From the NCBI GenBank assembly GCA_036657595.1, contig JAVXFZ010000065.1:1-14848 (forward strand): a DNA stretch of 14,848 bases, given 5' to 3'. Origin of the DNA: Odoribacter sp036657595. Lineage in GTDB: Bacteria > Bacteroidota > Bacteroidia > Bacteroidales > Marinifilaceae. Below, one piece after another: positions 1-8,479 of the stretch (the stretch's first letter is position 1; each line of letters opens with the position of its first letter). A model generated the notes under the pieces. It did no database searches. It worked only from the letters and a program-made list of their open reading frames with translations, and was not told the DNA's origin. The translations under genes were made by a program, and so were the position numbers.

Positions 1-2
1 CC

Positions 3-1310
3 ACTTCCCAATCCAACAGGAGTCAGCATTTCTTCCGTATTTTGATTCAAATCATACATATATAACTGATTGTCCTTCACAAAATAAATCACTTGTGCAT
101 CTTCTTCATTGATCGCAAACAGATTCGCCGAATTCAATTTTGATGCAGCAACAACCGGAGTGACACTCTCTATCGGATTTTCAGGATCTGTACTAAGGGC
201 AAGTTTATATAAATAATGCTTGCCGGGTTGATCGACATCTTCAAAAATAGCATATCCCATCACTTCTTCGGCTACATTATTCCTACCGAAAAAGATTAAT
301 TTATGTCGAATGCCATTCGGATAAAATCCCTTATCCACTCCTTCCACAGCCAAATCCATATAATCGTGTAAACCGCCATTCCAATCCAACCATAAGAAAC
401 GGCCCTTCAATTCGTCAAAAAAGAAATAAGAATCACTGAAAACACCATTTATATTCGGCTTACACCCCCCTTCAATGAGAGCCGGATAACCAAATTTACC
501 GGCACCCAACAACTCCCACGCAGGGCACTGTGTAGAGAAATAGGTTCCCTGATCCGACATATAACCGATGCCATAGAGATTAAACCATACATAATAAGGC
601 TTTTCGGCAGGTACTTCTCCGTGAAACATAGTTTTGTGTGTAAAGATCGAACTCATATCATTTATATTCAATATATTGACATCTGTCTCCGTACACACAT
701 TTAATGTTTTTGTAATCTCATATTCACCGCCCGCAGAATTGATAAAACTATAGATTGGATTCAATCCCAAGCTAACAGGTTTTCCCAACATTTTGACCTT
801 TGTTGACTTCTCAATGATATTTGCCATAACACTTTTATCCGGAAGATGCAAATCCAATTCAGTCGCATTCTCCATCTCTTTCAATACATAAAATCCTCTG
901 GAAAATTGTGTGCCTACACTCAATTTCGAATTATAAAAGATTTGATGTCCATTCCTTTCATTTGTCAAACGAAGGGTGAGATCATAAAAACCCGGTCGTA
1001 AATCCATTGGATAATCAAGCACCTTGGTGTCTCCAATGGTATCCAACTTGATTTTAATCTGTTCCGATTCAGTCTCCTGACTACGATTTAACGTCCACAA
1101 ATAAAGGAACGTATCGTTGGGGAAATCCGATGTGACATCAGCCTCTATGTGCAACACATCCCGATAGGCAATTTTGACATATTCCTTTTCAATGCCCTTC
1201 ATCTCCACCTGACTGATTTCCGTGTAATCATAATTGCCTTTATCATCGTAGCAAGCCACCGCCAACAACGACAATAAAAAGACCGATATACTATAAATTC
1301 TATTTTTCAT
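3..1310 (-). CDS. PKD-like family surface lipoprotein, partial (C-terminus off the left edge)
   Basis: Open frame from ATG at 1310 to the window edge (436 complete codons, no stop), so only the C-terminus is missing. It begins MKNRIYSISVFLLS and has a lipoprotein signal peptide ending in LAVAC, with Cys20 as the predicted lipidated residue, followed by DDKGNYDY. This is typical of the PKD-like lipoproteins that close SusC/SusD/DUF4843 operons in Odoribacteraceae. After an N-terminal beta-rich part (about residues 30-130) come repeated aromatic, beta-propeller-like segments such as YFFFDELKGRFLWLDWNGG and QLYMYDLNQN. An in-frame ATG at 1316 would add two residues; 1310 was chosen because it gives the cleaner signal peptide. 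It starts 15-21 bases after the DUF4843 stop, so it is the last visible gene of the uptake operon. Probable role: surface-exposed binding partner of the SusCD complex. The ligand cannot be told from sequence. Family assignment is by recognition, not search. Confidence 0.8.
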   Translation of the reverse strand, partial: MKNRIYSISVFLLSLLAVACYDDKGNYDYTEISQVEMKGIEKEYVKIAYRDVLHIEADVTSDFPNDTFLYLWTLNRSQETESEQIKIKLDTIGDTKVLDYPMDLRPGFYDLTLRLTNERNGHQIFYNSKLSVGTQFSRGFYVLKEMENATELDLHLPDKSVMANIIEKSTKVKMLGKPVSLGLNPIYSFINSAGGEYEITKTLNVCTETDVNILNINDMSSIFTHKTMFHGEVPAEKPYYVWFNLYGIGYMSDQGTYFSTQCPAWELLGAGKFGYPALIEGGCKPNINGVFSDSYFFFDELKGRFLWLDWNGGLHDYMDLAVEGVDKGFYPNGIRHKLIFFGRNNVAEEVMGYAIFEDVDQPGKHYLYKLALSTDPENPIESVTPVVAASKLNSANLFAINEEDAQVIYFVKDNQLYMYDLNQNTEEMLTPVGLGS

Positions 1311-1331
1311 AATCATTCATTTTTTAGGTAT

Positions 1332-2153
1332 TTACATCTGATATTGAGTAAATTCGACCAACTTCCCTTCTGCTTCTCCTTCTTCCGGAGCTTCTCTGAA
1401 CGGAAGAAGTCCTTGGGATGCTCTCAATGCGTTTGCCTCTTTCAATTTTTTAGTAAAAAAGCCAAACCAATAATCCGTCAATCCCATATCCACTCCATTG
1501 GGATTTCCCACTAACTTCTTAAAAAAATCGTCATCCATCAAAAGCCCCATAGATGCCGTCGCGTCGATCATAAATTGATGCTTTACTTTCCCGTATTTCC
1601 CGGCAAAATAATAGTTTGCATAAAAATTCCAATGTTCAGGTTGAGTAGGGAAATCGGAAATCGTAATCACCTTCGTCCCTAAATCCGAATAGCCCAAACT
1701 AAAATATTCATTCTCGGCAAATCCGATTTTCAACGTCACCGTTTCATTTTTCAAGGAAGGATCCCGCTTCACAACAACCGGAACACGAACTTTGTTTTTC
1801 CCGGCTGAAATCACATACCAACCGGCAACTTCAGGATCATCAAAAGCAACGTAATGCGTCCCCGCAACCGCTTGAGTGCCTTCGGTTGCAATCTGTTTAA
1901 AAGGAATCTTCCGGTCGTAATCAACCACATACCCCATTGTTTCCACTTCCAACCAAACGGTATCCTTTTGTCGGGATTCCTGGTAATAAACAAAAGAGTA
2001 ATTTACAATCGTATCCACCATATAATCCTCAAACACAAAATTCAAACGATCTGTCTTTTCGTGGTAAGGCTTCAAATCGTCCTCACAGGCATAAAACAGC
2101 AGACCGGAAATAAACAACAGGGAATATAATAATATCTTTTTCATCATTTTCAT
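1332..2153 (-). CDS. DUF4843 domain lipoprotein of a SusCD-type locus
   Basis: 273 residues. The signal peptide ends in LLFYAC with Cys23 as predicted lipidation site, followed by acidic EDD, which favours outer-membrane surface export in Bacteroidota. The rest looks like an extracellular beta-rich binding module. It has the features usual in DUF4843 proteins: an N-terminal part with VFEDYMVDTIV, a central GTHYVAFDDPEVAG stretch, and a C-terminal YYFAGKYGKVKHQFMIDA block. Its ATG shares one base with the susD stop (TAATG at 2151-2155), so translation is probably coupled to susD. Met residues at codons 1, 3 and 4 make the exact start ambiguous by up to three residues. Biochemical function is not established for the family; a role as accessory ligand-binding lipoprotein beside SusD is inferred from position. 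Confidence 0.85.
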   Translation of the reverse strand: MKMMKKILLYSLLFISGLLFYACEDDLKPYHEKTDRLNFVFEDYMVDTIVNYSFVYYQESRQKDTVWLEVETMGYVVDYDRKIPFKQIATEGTQAVAGTHYVAFDDPEVAGWYVISAGKNKVRVPVVVKRDPSLKNETVTLKIGFAENEYFSLGYSDLGTKVITISDFPTQPEHWNFYANYYFAGKYGKVKHQFMIDATASMGLLMDDDFFKKLVGNPNGVDMGLTDYWFGFFTKKLKEANALRASQGLLPFREAPEEGEAEGKLVEFTQYQM

Positions 2154-3643
2154 TATTTCTGGTTAACATTCATTTCCGTAGTAGGCAGAGGTGCCACATA
2201 ATCATTCTCACCAACTTCCCGGTCGGTTTTCCACAAGAGTTTAGCAATCCCTAAACGTTTGTAAGTATAGAACATTTGTCCCTCCGCGAAAAACTCTCTT
2301 CGATATTCGCGAATGATTTCTTCCATAAGGCTCATTTCAGTCAAAGGAGTGGCACTTACATTCCGGGCTCTCATATACTCGTCATATAAGGCGTTCGCAT
2401 CCGTCAGCGACGGAGCCGTTTCTATGGCAATCAAATACATTTCCGACAAACGAATCAAAGGGATGACCTGTTTGCTTACAGCCAACATATTACTATTGGT
2501 ATATTCGTCCGACCCGGGTTGATCGTATTTTTTAATAACCGGTTTTATATTTCCCTGATTGTCAGCTTTTGTGTCCCAAAGCTTAAGAGCTCGATTGTTT
2601 ACAGCAATCGCTTGTCCGACAAAAAGGTCTTTTTCAAAATGCTTCTTGGTCAAAAACAAACCTCGGGGCTTTGCGCTGAACAAGTCTCCTGTATTTTTAC
2701 TGATTTCAAAATTACTTAAGGCAAGAATACATTCAGAAGGCAAAGAAAAATTCTTTGCAGTAAAATCAGCCGCACCTGCTAATGTCAACATTTTATCTCC
2801 CTTCTTATCCAAAGCATTGATCACCTCTTTCGCAAATTCATTTGCTTTCTCCTTATTTCCCAAATACATATACAAGCGGGCTTTCATCGCTTTTAAAGCA
2901 TAATAATTAAAACGGAACCGCCGGTATCCTAAAAAATTATCATCAAGAACCACTTCACTATTTTTCACATTGGAAAAATAGTCCAATTCCGCATACGAAT
3001 ATTTAAACAACGGATCATTGTCTTTCATCAAAACCTCTGCCGCATCTATATCCCTAATGATCAAAGATACAAAATCATCCAATGAATAATAGGGAATCGC
3101 TTGAACCGAAACAGTCTCAGCATAAGGCAACATCACTTGCTTCGTTGCTTTTTGAGGAATTTGTCCAAACAAACGCAATATATCCAAGTGGCAAAATGCA
3201 CGAATAGCAAGCGCTTCACCTTCTATCACCGCTCTAAGAGCCGGCTTTTTTATCGCATTCTTATGAGCCGGTATATTCGTCAAGATAATATTAGCCTGCG
3301 AAATGACATTATACAAACCTCCATAGATGGCAGACAAAGTTGATTTCGCATAATCCTCCTCATATTCAAAATTCTTGAATTTAAGTTCATTTTTAAAATT
3401 ATTCCGATCTATATCCCAATGCTGGGCAAGATATTCAATATCAGTCATCGTCAAGCGTTTGCCATAAACATCCGTACTGTTCATTTTAATATAGCAAGAA
3501 GTCAAAGCATCTTTAAAACCACTCTCGGTATCAAACATTTCTTTTGCATCCATTTCTGTTTCCGGCTTCACATCCAACCAATCATTACAAGAGGTGAATG
3601 TAAAAGCTAAAATAACCGTTAGGTATATCCATCTACTCTTCAT
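2153..3643 (-). CDS. SusD/RagB-family nutrient-binding outer-membrane lipoprotein
   Basis: About 496 residues from ATG at 3643. An upstream in-frame ATG at 3670 would add nine residues (MMHYLNLEY) in front of an otherwise perfect lipoprotein signal peptide, so 3643 is preferred. The signal ends TFTSC with Cys19, followed by NDWLDVKPETE, the standard mature N-terminus of SusD proteins. The N-terminal SusD-like helical TPR scaffold follows, and the C-terminal RagB/SusD signature is present (REYRREFFAEGQMFYTYKRLG, near residues 447-467). SusD caps the SusC barrel at the cell surface and delivers ligand to it. The gene lies directly after susC (43-base gap to the preferred start) and overlaps the DUF4843 start by one base. 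Ligand unknown: RagB-like proteins can take peptides as well as glycans. Confidence 0.93.
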   Translation of the reverse strand: MKSRWIYLTVILAFTFTSCNDWLDVKPETEMDAKEMFDTESGFKDALTSCYIKMNSTDVYGKRLTMTDIEYLAQHWDIDRNNFKNELKFKNFEYEEDYAKSTLSAIYGGLYNVISQANIILTNIPAHKNAIKKPALRAVIEGEALAIRAFCHLDILRLFGQIPQKATKQVMLPYAETVSVQAIPYYSLDDFVSLIIRDIDAAEVLMKDNDPLFKYSYAELDYFSNVKNSEVVLDDNFLGYRRFRFNYYALKAMKARLYMYLGNKEKANEFAKEVINALDKKGDKMLTLAGAADFTAKNFSLPSECILALSNFEISKNTGDLFSAKPRGLFLTKKHFEKDLFVGQAIAVNNRALKLWDTKADNQGNIKPVIKKYDQPGSDEYTNSNMLAVSKQVIPLIRLSEMYLIAIETAPSLTDANALYDEYMRARNVSATPLTEMSLMEEIIREYRREFFAEGQMFYTYKRLGIAKLLWKTDREVGENDYVAPLPTTEMNVNQK

Positions 3644-3686
3644 ATATTCTAAATTTAAGTAATGCATCAATAGTATCTATTTTCAA

Positions 3687-6600
3687 TTAAAACATCAAAG
3701 AAATCGCCAACGACAACCTTCTGGCAAACGGATAATTCGTTCCTCTCTCCCGTTTTATAGAAGAAATGTAGAATATATCCGACATATTAGCCGTAAAGTT
3801 CATCGTTTCAATACTACATTTCTCCCGCAAGAAATTGGAATGCCAACGATATTGAAGGCTGGCGCTTTGAAATTCAAAAACCTTATCGTCCATCACAAAC
3901 CGAGAGGTCATCTTCGTCACATTGCTCCCAAAACCTTTAAAAAACTTTACGTCCCCCGGTTTTTGCCATCTGTCACTATACACCCGTTTATCTACATTAT
4001 AAGAATCAATGTCATTATTTGTCACTTCCACCTTATCAATCAAAGTCGTATTGTATTGCTGTCCTCCCCAATGAAATCCGAATGATAAATTCAATGAAAA
4101 ATCTTTGTATATAAATAAAGAACTCAAATTACCTCTGTATTTAGGCTCTGACACGCCAAAATAACGTTTATCCGAAGGATTCCATTTCTTTGTAATATTT
4201 TCATTCTGATCCAAAAAGATCTCTTCCCCTGTGCTTGGATCTATCCCCAATGAAGGAACCGCATAAATAGAATTTTGGGAATATCCTTCATACAGCAAGC
4301 GATTCACTTCAACATTTTGGCTTTTGTAAAGTTCATTCTGATTTTTGACTGCCTGCGACAATTTAGTGATCTTATTCTTATTATAAGCGATCTTAGTCGT
4401 TACAGACCACACAAAATCCCGTTCAGTGTCCCTGATCAAATAACCACTCAACATTGCTTCATAACCACTGTTTGTCACTTCGCCGACATTATCCATATAG
4501 GAAGAAAAACCGTGAGACAAAGGAATATCCATCTGTGAAAGAAGATTAGACGTTTTCTTCTTATAAATATCAAAAGAAGCGGATAAACGGTTCTCCCAAA
4601 GTCCTATTTCAACACCACCATTCATCTGATCGGTCATCTGCCATTTCAACTTTTCATTACCAAGTCCCATCAATTCGGCACCATTCCAGATCATATATCT
4701 TTTATCCGTGTAATATTTAAAAGTCGATAAAGCCTGATAAGCAGAGAACTGCTGAGAACCGGTTTGTCCGTAAGAGCCTCTGATCTTCAATAAATTCACC
4801 AAACCGCCTTCTTTCAAGAAATTTTCATTGTGAATATTCCAGCCGATGCCCGCACTCCAAAAAGAGGCAAATTTATTTTTAGAACCAAATTGAGATGAAC
4901 CATCCACACGAAGCGATAAATCCATATAATACCGATTGTCGTAGATGTAATTCAAGTTGCCTGTAAATCCCATTCTACGAGAAAGATCCTCCGATCCGGA
5001 AGGCTTCTTTCCTTCTGCATATTGAGTAGCATTGGGTAAAAAATTCAATTTATCAGTTGAAAAACCTTCCGCTATGATATTATAATAAAAACTTTTCTTT
5101 TGGGCTATCGAATAATCCAATCCGGCATATAATTGATGCTTTTCTGCAAACACTTTAGAATAACTCAACGTCACATTCCCATCTACATTAAAATCTTCCC
5201 CCGTTCCGTATTCATATTTCCCCTTTCTAAAAAAATTCTGATCTTTTTCATATTCTATCGTAGTCGTAAAATAGGAATGTTCCGCCGGCAAATAATAATC
5301 AGAAGTATTAAATTGTTTCAACAAGCCTATCTGAGCCCTCAATTTCAAGGCATCTATCAGATTCCATTCAATAGAAAAATTATTAATAATCGTCGTATAC
5401 TTTTTCTGATTGATCGCATCCAACTGCGCATCATACAGCGGATTCCCCACTTCTTTCCCCTTCACGTTATATGATTTAATATAATTACCCTCCGCATCCT
5501 TCGGTCTGTAATAAGGATTCATTTTAGCATAATCCGCAAACGAACCGTATTTACTTTCCACGCCTTTATTGATGTCGATTGTCGTCTGATTTTTAAAAAT
5601 CACATTTTTATACATATAAGAGAGAGCCACTGAACCGCTGAAAGTATTCCTTTCGGAAGCCTTCATCGCACCTTTGACCGAATTATAAGCAAGACTCGTA
5701 CTCCATCTGAATGCATCCCCTCCTCCTTCAAGCCGTAAATTATACTTCTGTCCCACGCCAGTCCTCAAAGGTTCACTCAACCAATAAGTGTCTACTCCTC
5801 TCAACACTTCAGCATACAAATTATTGTAACGTTCTTTTAGCTGTCTGTCAGTCGCCAGATTTTCATCATCATAAAGCCCTACCGTCCGTTCCAATTCCAA
5901 CTTCTCAGCCGCATTCAACAAATCATAAGAAGATAAATCAGGCATCTCAATATTGATTCCTCCCTGCACAAATATTCTCAACTTCCCGGTTGCCGGCGCC
6001 TTCGTATTGACAACAATGACGCCATTTGCTCCGCGCGAGCCGTAAATAGCCGTCGCGGACGCATCTTTCAATATATTAATATTTGCAATCTCTTCATCAT
6101 TAAAGTCCATCAACTTCTGCAAAGAAATCTCGAAACCATCCATAATCACCAATGGAGCATTTAATTGTTTGGATGCCCCTTCATTCAATTCCTTGACGCT
6201 GGTCGGTAGCGATGAGTTTCCCCGTATATTCATTTCAGGTAATCTATTTGGATTACTACCCAACGAATTATCTGCCAAAATATTGATCGACGGATCTATA
6301 TTTTTCAACGTGGACAAAAGATTCTGCCCCTTATACATTTTTAATTCTTTCTCAGAAACAGAAGTAACAGAACCCGTATAACTACTTTTAGATTTAGTAA
6401 AAATACCGGTCACAACCACAGCATCAAGTGTCGCCACGTCCTCCTGCATTTTAAGATCTACGCTTTCCCGACCGCCTACCGGGACTATCTGTGTTTTCAT
6501 TCCTACAAAAGAAAAAACTAATGCCGGATTTTCAGTAGCAGGAAAATCTAAATGATATTCCCCCTGCATATCGGTGGCAGTACCCATAGATGTACCCTCC

Positions 6601-7019
6601 AAGACGACGGTGACACCCGGTAATAAAGCACCTTTTAAATCCGTCACCTTCCCCGATACGGTTTTCATTTTTCCCGGTTCGGCAGTGGCAGTCAGTTTTC
6701 TAATCACAATCGTTCTCCCATTGATGGCATAAGTCAGTCCACTCCCCTTCAGGCAATCGGTTAATACCTGATCGACAGTCGCCTCTTTGAAAGCGAGGTC
6801 CCGGCTTTTAAATGCTTGCAAATGCTCATCCTTGTAGACAAAATCGTAATTAGAGATCTTTTTGATCTCATTGATCACCTCCTTGAGAGTGGCATTTTTC
6901 AAACTGAAAGTCAATTTTTTCTCCTGTGCAGAAGCCTCCAGACTGATCTGCATCGTAAAGATTAAGAAAAAGAGGAATAATAATCGCCTCTTTTCAAAGA
7001 CATTAAAAATTTTCTTCAT
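3687..7019 (-). CDS. SusC/RagA-family TonB-dependent transporter with N-terminal STN signalling domain
   Basis: About 1110 residues from ATG at 7019. A GTG at 7049 would add ten residues, but it lies inside a predicted hairpin and before a well-formed signal peptide, so it is not preferred. Order of parts: signal peptide 1-31 (cleavage after ASA); STN domain about 37-108 (LTFSLKNATLKEVINEI to TYAINGRTIVIRK); carboxypeptidase-regulatory-like beta-sandwich about 120-192; TonB-box-like LDAVVVTG about 198-205; plug about 213-340 with the SusC signature SATAIYGSRGANGVIVVNT at 321-339; then a beta-barrel ending in the outer-membrane sorting sequence RRLSLAISLMF. It imports the ligand captured by the downstream SusD. 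The STN domain is known to contact FecR-type anti-sigma proteins in the periplasm, and fecR lies just upstream. The substrate is not indicated, since no hydrolase is visible. Transcription is probably governed by an ECF sigma factor and possibly by an antisense RNA in the leader. Confidence 0.95.
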   Translation of the reverse strand: MKKIFNVFEKRRLLFLFFLIFTMQISLEASAQEKKLTFSLKNATLKEVINEIKKISNYDFVYKDEHLQAFKSRDLAFKEATVDQVLTDCLKGSGLTYAINGRTIVIRKLTATAEPGKMKTVSGKVTDLKGALLPGVTVVLEGTSMGTATDMQGEYHLDFPATENPALVFSFVGMKTQIVPVGGRESVDLKMQEDVATLDAVVVTGIFTKSKSSYTGSVTSVSEKELKMYKGQNLLSTLKNIDPSINILADNSLGSNPNRLPEMNIRGNSSLPTSVKELNEGASKQLNAPLVIMDGFEISLQKLMDFNDEEIANINILKDASATAIYGSRGANGVIVVNTKAPATGKLRIFVQGGINIEMPDLSSYDLLNAAEKLELERTVGLYDDENLATDRQLKERYNNLYAEVLRGVDTYWLSEPLRTGVGQKYNLRLEGGGDAFRWSTSLAYNSVKGAMKASERNTFSGSVALSYMYKNVIFKNQTTIDINKGVESKYGSFADYAKMNPYYRPKDAEGNYIKSYNVKGKEVGNPLYDAQLDAINQKKYTTIINNFSIEWNLIDALKLRAQIGLLKQFNTSDYYLPAEHSYFTTTIEYEKDQNFFRKGKYEYGTGEDFNVDGNVTLSYSKVFAEKHQLYAGLDYSIAQKKSFYYNIIAEGFSTDKLNFLPNATQYAEGKKPSGSEDLSRRMGFTGNLNYIYDNRYYMDLSLRVDGSSQFGSKNKFASFWSAGIGWNIHNENFLKEGGLVNLLKIRGSYGQTGSQQFSAYQALSTFKYYTDKRYMIWNGAELMGLGNEKLKWQMTDQMNGGVEIGLWENRLSASFDIYKKKTSNLLSQMDIPLSHGFSSYMDNVGEVTNSGYEAMLSGYLIRDTERDFVWSVTTKIAYNKNKITKLSQAVKNQNELYKSQNVEVNRLLYEGYSQNSIYAVPSLGIDPSTGEEIFLDQNENITKKWNPSDKRYFGVSEPKYRGNLSSLFIYKDFSLNLSFGFHWGGQQYNTTLIDKVEVTNNDIDSYNVDKRVYSDRWQKPGDVKFFKGFGSNVTKMTSRFVMDDKVFEFQSASLQYRWHSNFLREKCSIETMNFTANMSDIFYISSIKRERGTNYPFARRLSLAISLMF

Positions 7020-7026
7020 AAATTTG
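7019..7026 (+). promoter_or_regulatory. -7 box (TAAATTTG) for a possible antisense transcript
   Basis: Exact match to the Bacteroides -7 consensus TAnnTTTG on the strand opposite susC. It begins at the first base of the susC start codon complement. The -33 element is poor: the nearest candidate is TTTC at 6992-6995, 23 bases upstream instead of 19. The box alone would be weak evidence; it gains weight from the terminator about 75 bases downstream in the same direction. Confidence 0.4.
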
Positions 7027-7033
7027 TCAATTA

Positions 7034-7108
7034 AATTCAACAATCTCACTTTCTGTTCGTAGCAGTTAAAGTGAATACAAGGCAGCGTTCGTAGCGCTGC
7101 TTTTTATT
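7034..7108 (+). ncRNA. predicted cis-antisense small RNA in the susC leader (DonS-like arrangement)
   Basis: Predicted, not proven. Three + strand signals line up within 90 bases: a -7-type box TAAATTTG at 7019-7026; a hairpin at 7047-7073 with a 7-nt loop TTCGTAG; and a GC-rich hairpin at 7082-7100 with the same loop, followed by TTTTTATTTT at 7101-7110, a good intrinsic terminator. Initiation about 7-10 bases after the -7 box would give an RNA of about 75 nt. It would be fully antisense to the leader between the fecR stop and the susC start. From memory of the literature, Bacteroides fragilis carries cis-antisense sRNAs of this size (DonS) in the susC-homologue leader of several utilisation loci, and they repress the locus. 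The weak point is the -33 region: no TTTG lies 19 bases upstream, only TTTC with a 23-base spacer. Both ends are approximate. Confidence 0.5.
7047..7073. repeat. hairpin A in the fecR-susC gap, loop TTCGTAG
   Basis: On the + strand CACTTT (7047-7052) pairs with AAAGTG (7068-7073), and CTG (7053-7055) pairs with CAG (7063-7065), with an unpaired TT on one side. The loop 7056-7062 is TTCGTAG (CTACGAA in the susC mRNA). The alternative GTG start of susC (7049-7047) is the end of this stem, so it would be sequestered in the mRNA. Confidence 0.65.
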
Positions 7109-7110
7109 TT
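7082..7110 (+). terminator. hairpin B with T-tract: intrinsic terminator on the + strand
   Basis: Perfect 6-bp GC-rich stem GCAGCG (7082-7087) / CGCTGC (7095-7100) with loop TTCGTAG, followed directly by TTTTTATTTT. The T-tract is on the + strand, although all flanking genes are on the minus strand, so it does not terminate fecR or susC mRNA. It would end an antisense transcript. In the minus-strand mRNA the same stem sits three bases after the fecR stop codon and has no U-tract. There it may act as a leader structure instead. Confidence 0.65.
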
Positions 7111-8267
7111 ACAATCACCGTATGATTTTTTATCTCAAACCGGACGCCACCGGTATTTTCTATCAAGGTGAGTACTTCCTCAAAAGACTCGTGTTTTTCC
7201 ATATTCAGAGAAAATTGAGCGGAACGCACCTCTCTGTTTTGGTAAAAAACGTCAAAAGCATACCATCTGCCCAGTTCTTCCAAAATCTTTTCCAGCGGAC
7301 AATTGTCAAACATCAAACGCCCGTCTTTCCACGCCAAATAAAGATTGGTATTCACGGCAAATACATCCAACGCCGTTGTCTTTTTATCAAATAATGCCTG
7401 ATGATCGGGCTCCAGATTCACAGTTTGCCCCCCTGCCCGCACCGTCACTTTGCCACTTTCCAAAGTGGTCTGAATATTTTCTTCTTCCCGATAAGCTCTC
7501 ACACCAAAAGCCGTTCCCGTCACTTCCACCTCCAAACATTTTGCATCGACGATAAAAGGCATTTCCGCATTCTTAGCCACTTTAAAATATGCCTCTCCTT
7601 CCAAGTAGACCTTCCGCTTTTTTCCTTTGAAATTCACCGGATAGGTCAGAGAAGACGCCGCATTTAAATAGACCGTCGAACCGTCAGCCAATGTCAAGAC
7701 GTATTCCCCTCCACGAGGAATAGTCAACGTATGATAGATTTCCTCTTCGTCTGCTGCTGCTGCCTCCCGATAAGTTAAAGCTCCCTCTTCTATCTGTACC
7801 GTCGTCTCCCGACCGCTCAGGGCGGTACAGGAAAGATCATCTTTTAAATCCACCTGAGTCCCGTCGGGCAAGGTCAATATAGGATGAAACGGCTGTTTCC
7901 AATCACCGGCAGCCAAGAGTTCATTTTTATCAGCCATCATCCGGTCGGCATAGAAGAGAGTGACTCCCCCCACCGTTAATACGAAAGCAATCATCGCTGC
8001 ATAAGCGAACCATTTTTTCAAACTTTTCCTATCCGCCCGATCCATCCTATCGCTCAATTGTTGCCATTCCTGTTCTACTGCTGCTTCTTTTTTTACGCAA
8101 AGCTCCAAATGCTTCTCCCAATGTTGCCGAAGGATCATCTTTTGATAGAGTTCTTCATTCCTCAAAGAAATTTTTCTCCATTCCGCCAATTCTTGCTGCT
8201 GCATTTCATTCGCATTGCCTTGCAGATGCAAGAAAATTAACTGTGCTATATGTTCCGGTACTATCAT
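7104..8267 (-). CDS. FecR-family anti-sigma factor (transmembrane signal transducer)
   Basis: 387 residues. An N-terminal cytoplasmic helical region (1-84) would hold the ECF sigma factor. One membrane span follows at about 86-107 (WFAYAAMIAFVLTVGG), then a periplasmic part with the FecR domain at about 180-260 (IPRGGEYVLTLADGSTVYLN, YLEGEAYFKV, VEVTGTAFGVRAY). A C-terminal DUF4974-like region (about 317-386, starting RLMFDNCPLEKILEELGRWY) resembles an STN fold. In this family the periplasmic part receives the signal from the STN domain of its partner SusC, encoded next. Proteolysis or conformational change then frees the sigma factor. The purine-rich AAAGAAAG lies just before the ATG at 8267. 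Unusually, no ECF sigma gene precedes it; a tRNA gene and housekeeping genes do. Confidence 0.92.
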   Translation of the reverse strand: MIVPEHIAQLIFLHLQGNANEMQQQELAEWRKISLRNEELYQKMILRQHWEKHLELCVKKEAAVEQEWQQLSDRMDRADRKSLKKWFAYAAMIAFVLTVGGVTLFYADRMMADKNELLAAGDWKQPFHPILTLPDGTQVDLKDDLSCTALSGRETTVQIEEGALTYREAAAADEEEIYHTLTIPRGGEYVLTLADGSTVYLNAASSLTYPVNFKGKKRKVYLEGEAYFKVAKNAEMPFIVDAKCLEVEVTGTAFGVRAYREEENIQTTLESGKVTVRAGGQTVNLEPDHQALFDKKTTALDVFAVNTNLYLAWKDGRLMFDNCPLEKILEELGRWYAFDVFYQNREVRSAQFSLNMEKHESFEEVLTLIENTGGVRFEIKNHTVIVK

Positions 8268-8477
8268 TTTAATCTTTCTTTAACACTAAAGCGGATTCAA
8301 TCGCGTTTGGTGTAATAAAAAATGAATATTTTTTTAAATAAATAGGAAAAATAGGGAAATGAGGGAGGAAGATAGAAAAAATCACAAAATGGAACGAGTT
8401 CATTCTTGTTAAAAGCAAGCAGTCGGCAACTTTTCTTCCAAATGTTTGCAAATTTATAAAATTCCATCGATATAATA
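8268..8477 (-). other. fecR leader region, about 210 bases, no convincing gene
   Basis: A/T-rich stretch with poly-purine runs between the fecR start and the terminator-like palindromes. Two overlapping short frames of 60-63 codons cover it on the minus strand. They encode low-complexity, Phe/Ile/Lys-rich peptides without a plausible start signal or recognisable domain, so they are not called as genes. If the candidate promoter at 8449-8479 is used, the fecR mRNA has a leader of about 175 nt. Confidence 0.5.
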
Positions 8478-8479
8478 AA
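8449..8479 (-). promoter_or_regulatory. candidate promoter of the fecR-susCD operon
   Basis: On the minus strand a TAAATTTG box (complement of 8449-8456) fits the Bacteroides -7 consensus TAnnTTTG. A TTTA (complement of 8476-8479) stands exactly 19 bases upstream, where TTTG is expected. The -33 element is thus one base off. It overlaps the foot of the palindrome at 8478-8512. A housekeeping promoter here would let fecR be made constitutively, with susC under further control. Confidence 0.4.

Noticed and set aside
7019..7049. GTG at 7049 as the susC start
   Set aside because: It lies in the stem of hairpin A and would place ten extra residues before a complete signal peptide; ATG at 7019 is a better start.
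7082..7110. Hairpin B as the terminator of fecR mRNA
   Set aside because: The T-tract is on the opposite strand; in the fecR direction the stem is preceded by A residues and followed by CTTGTATT, without a U-run.
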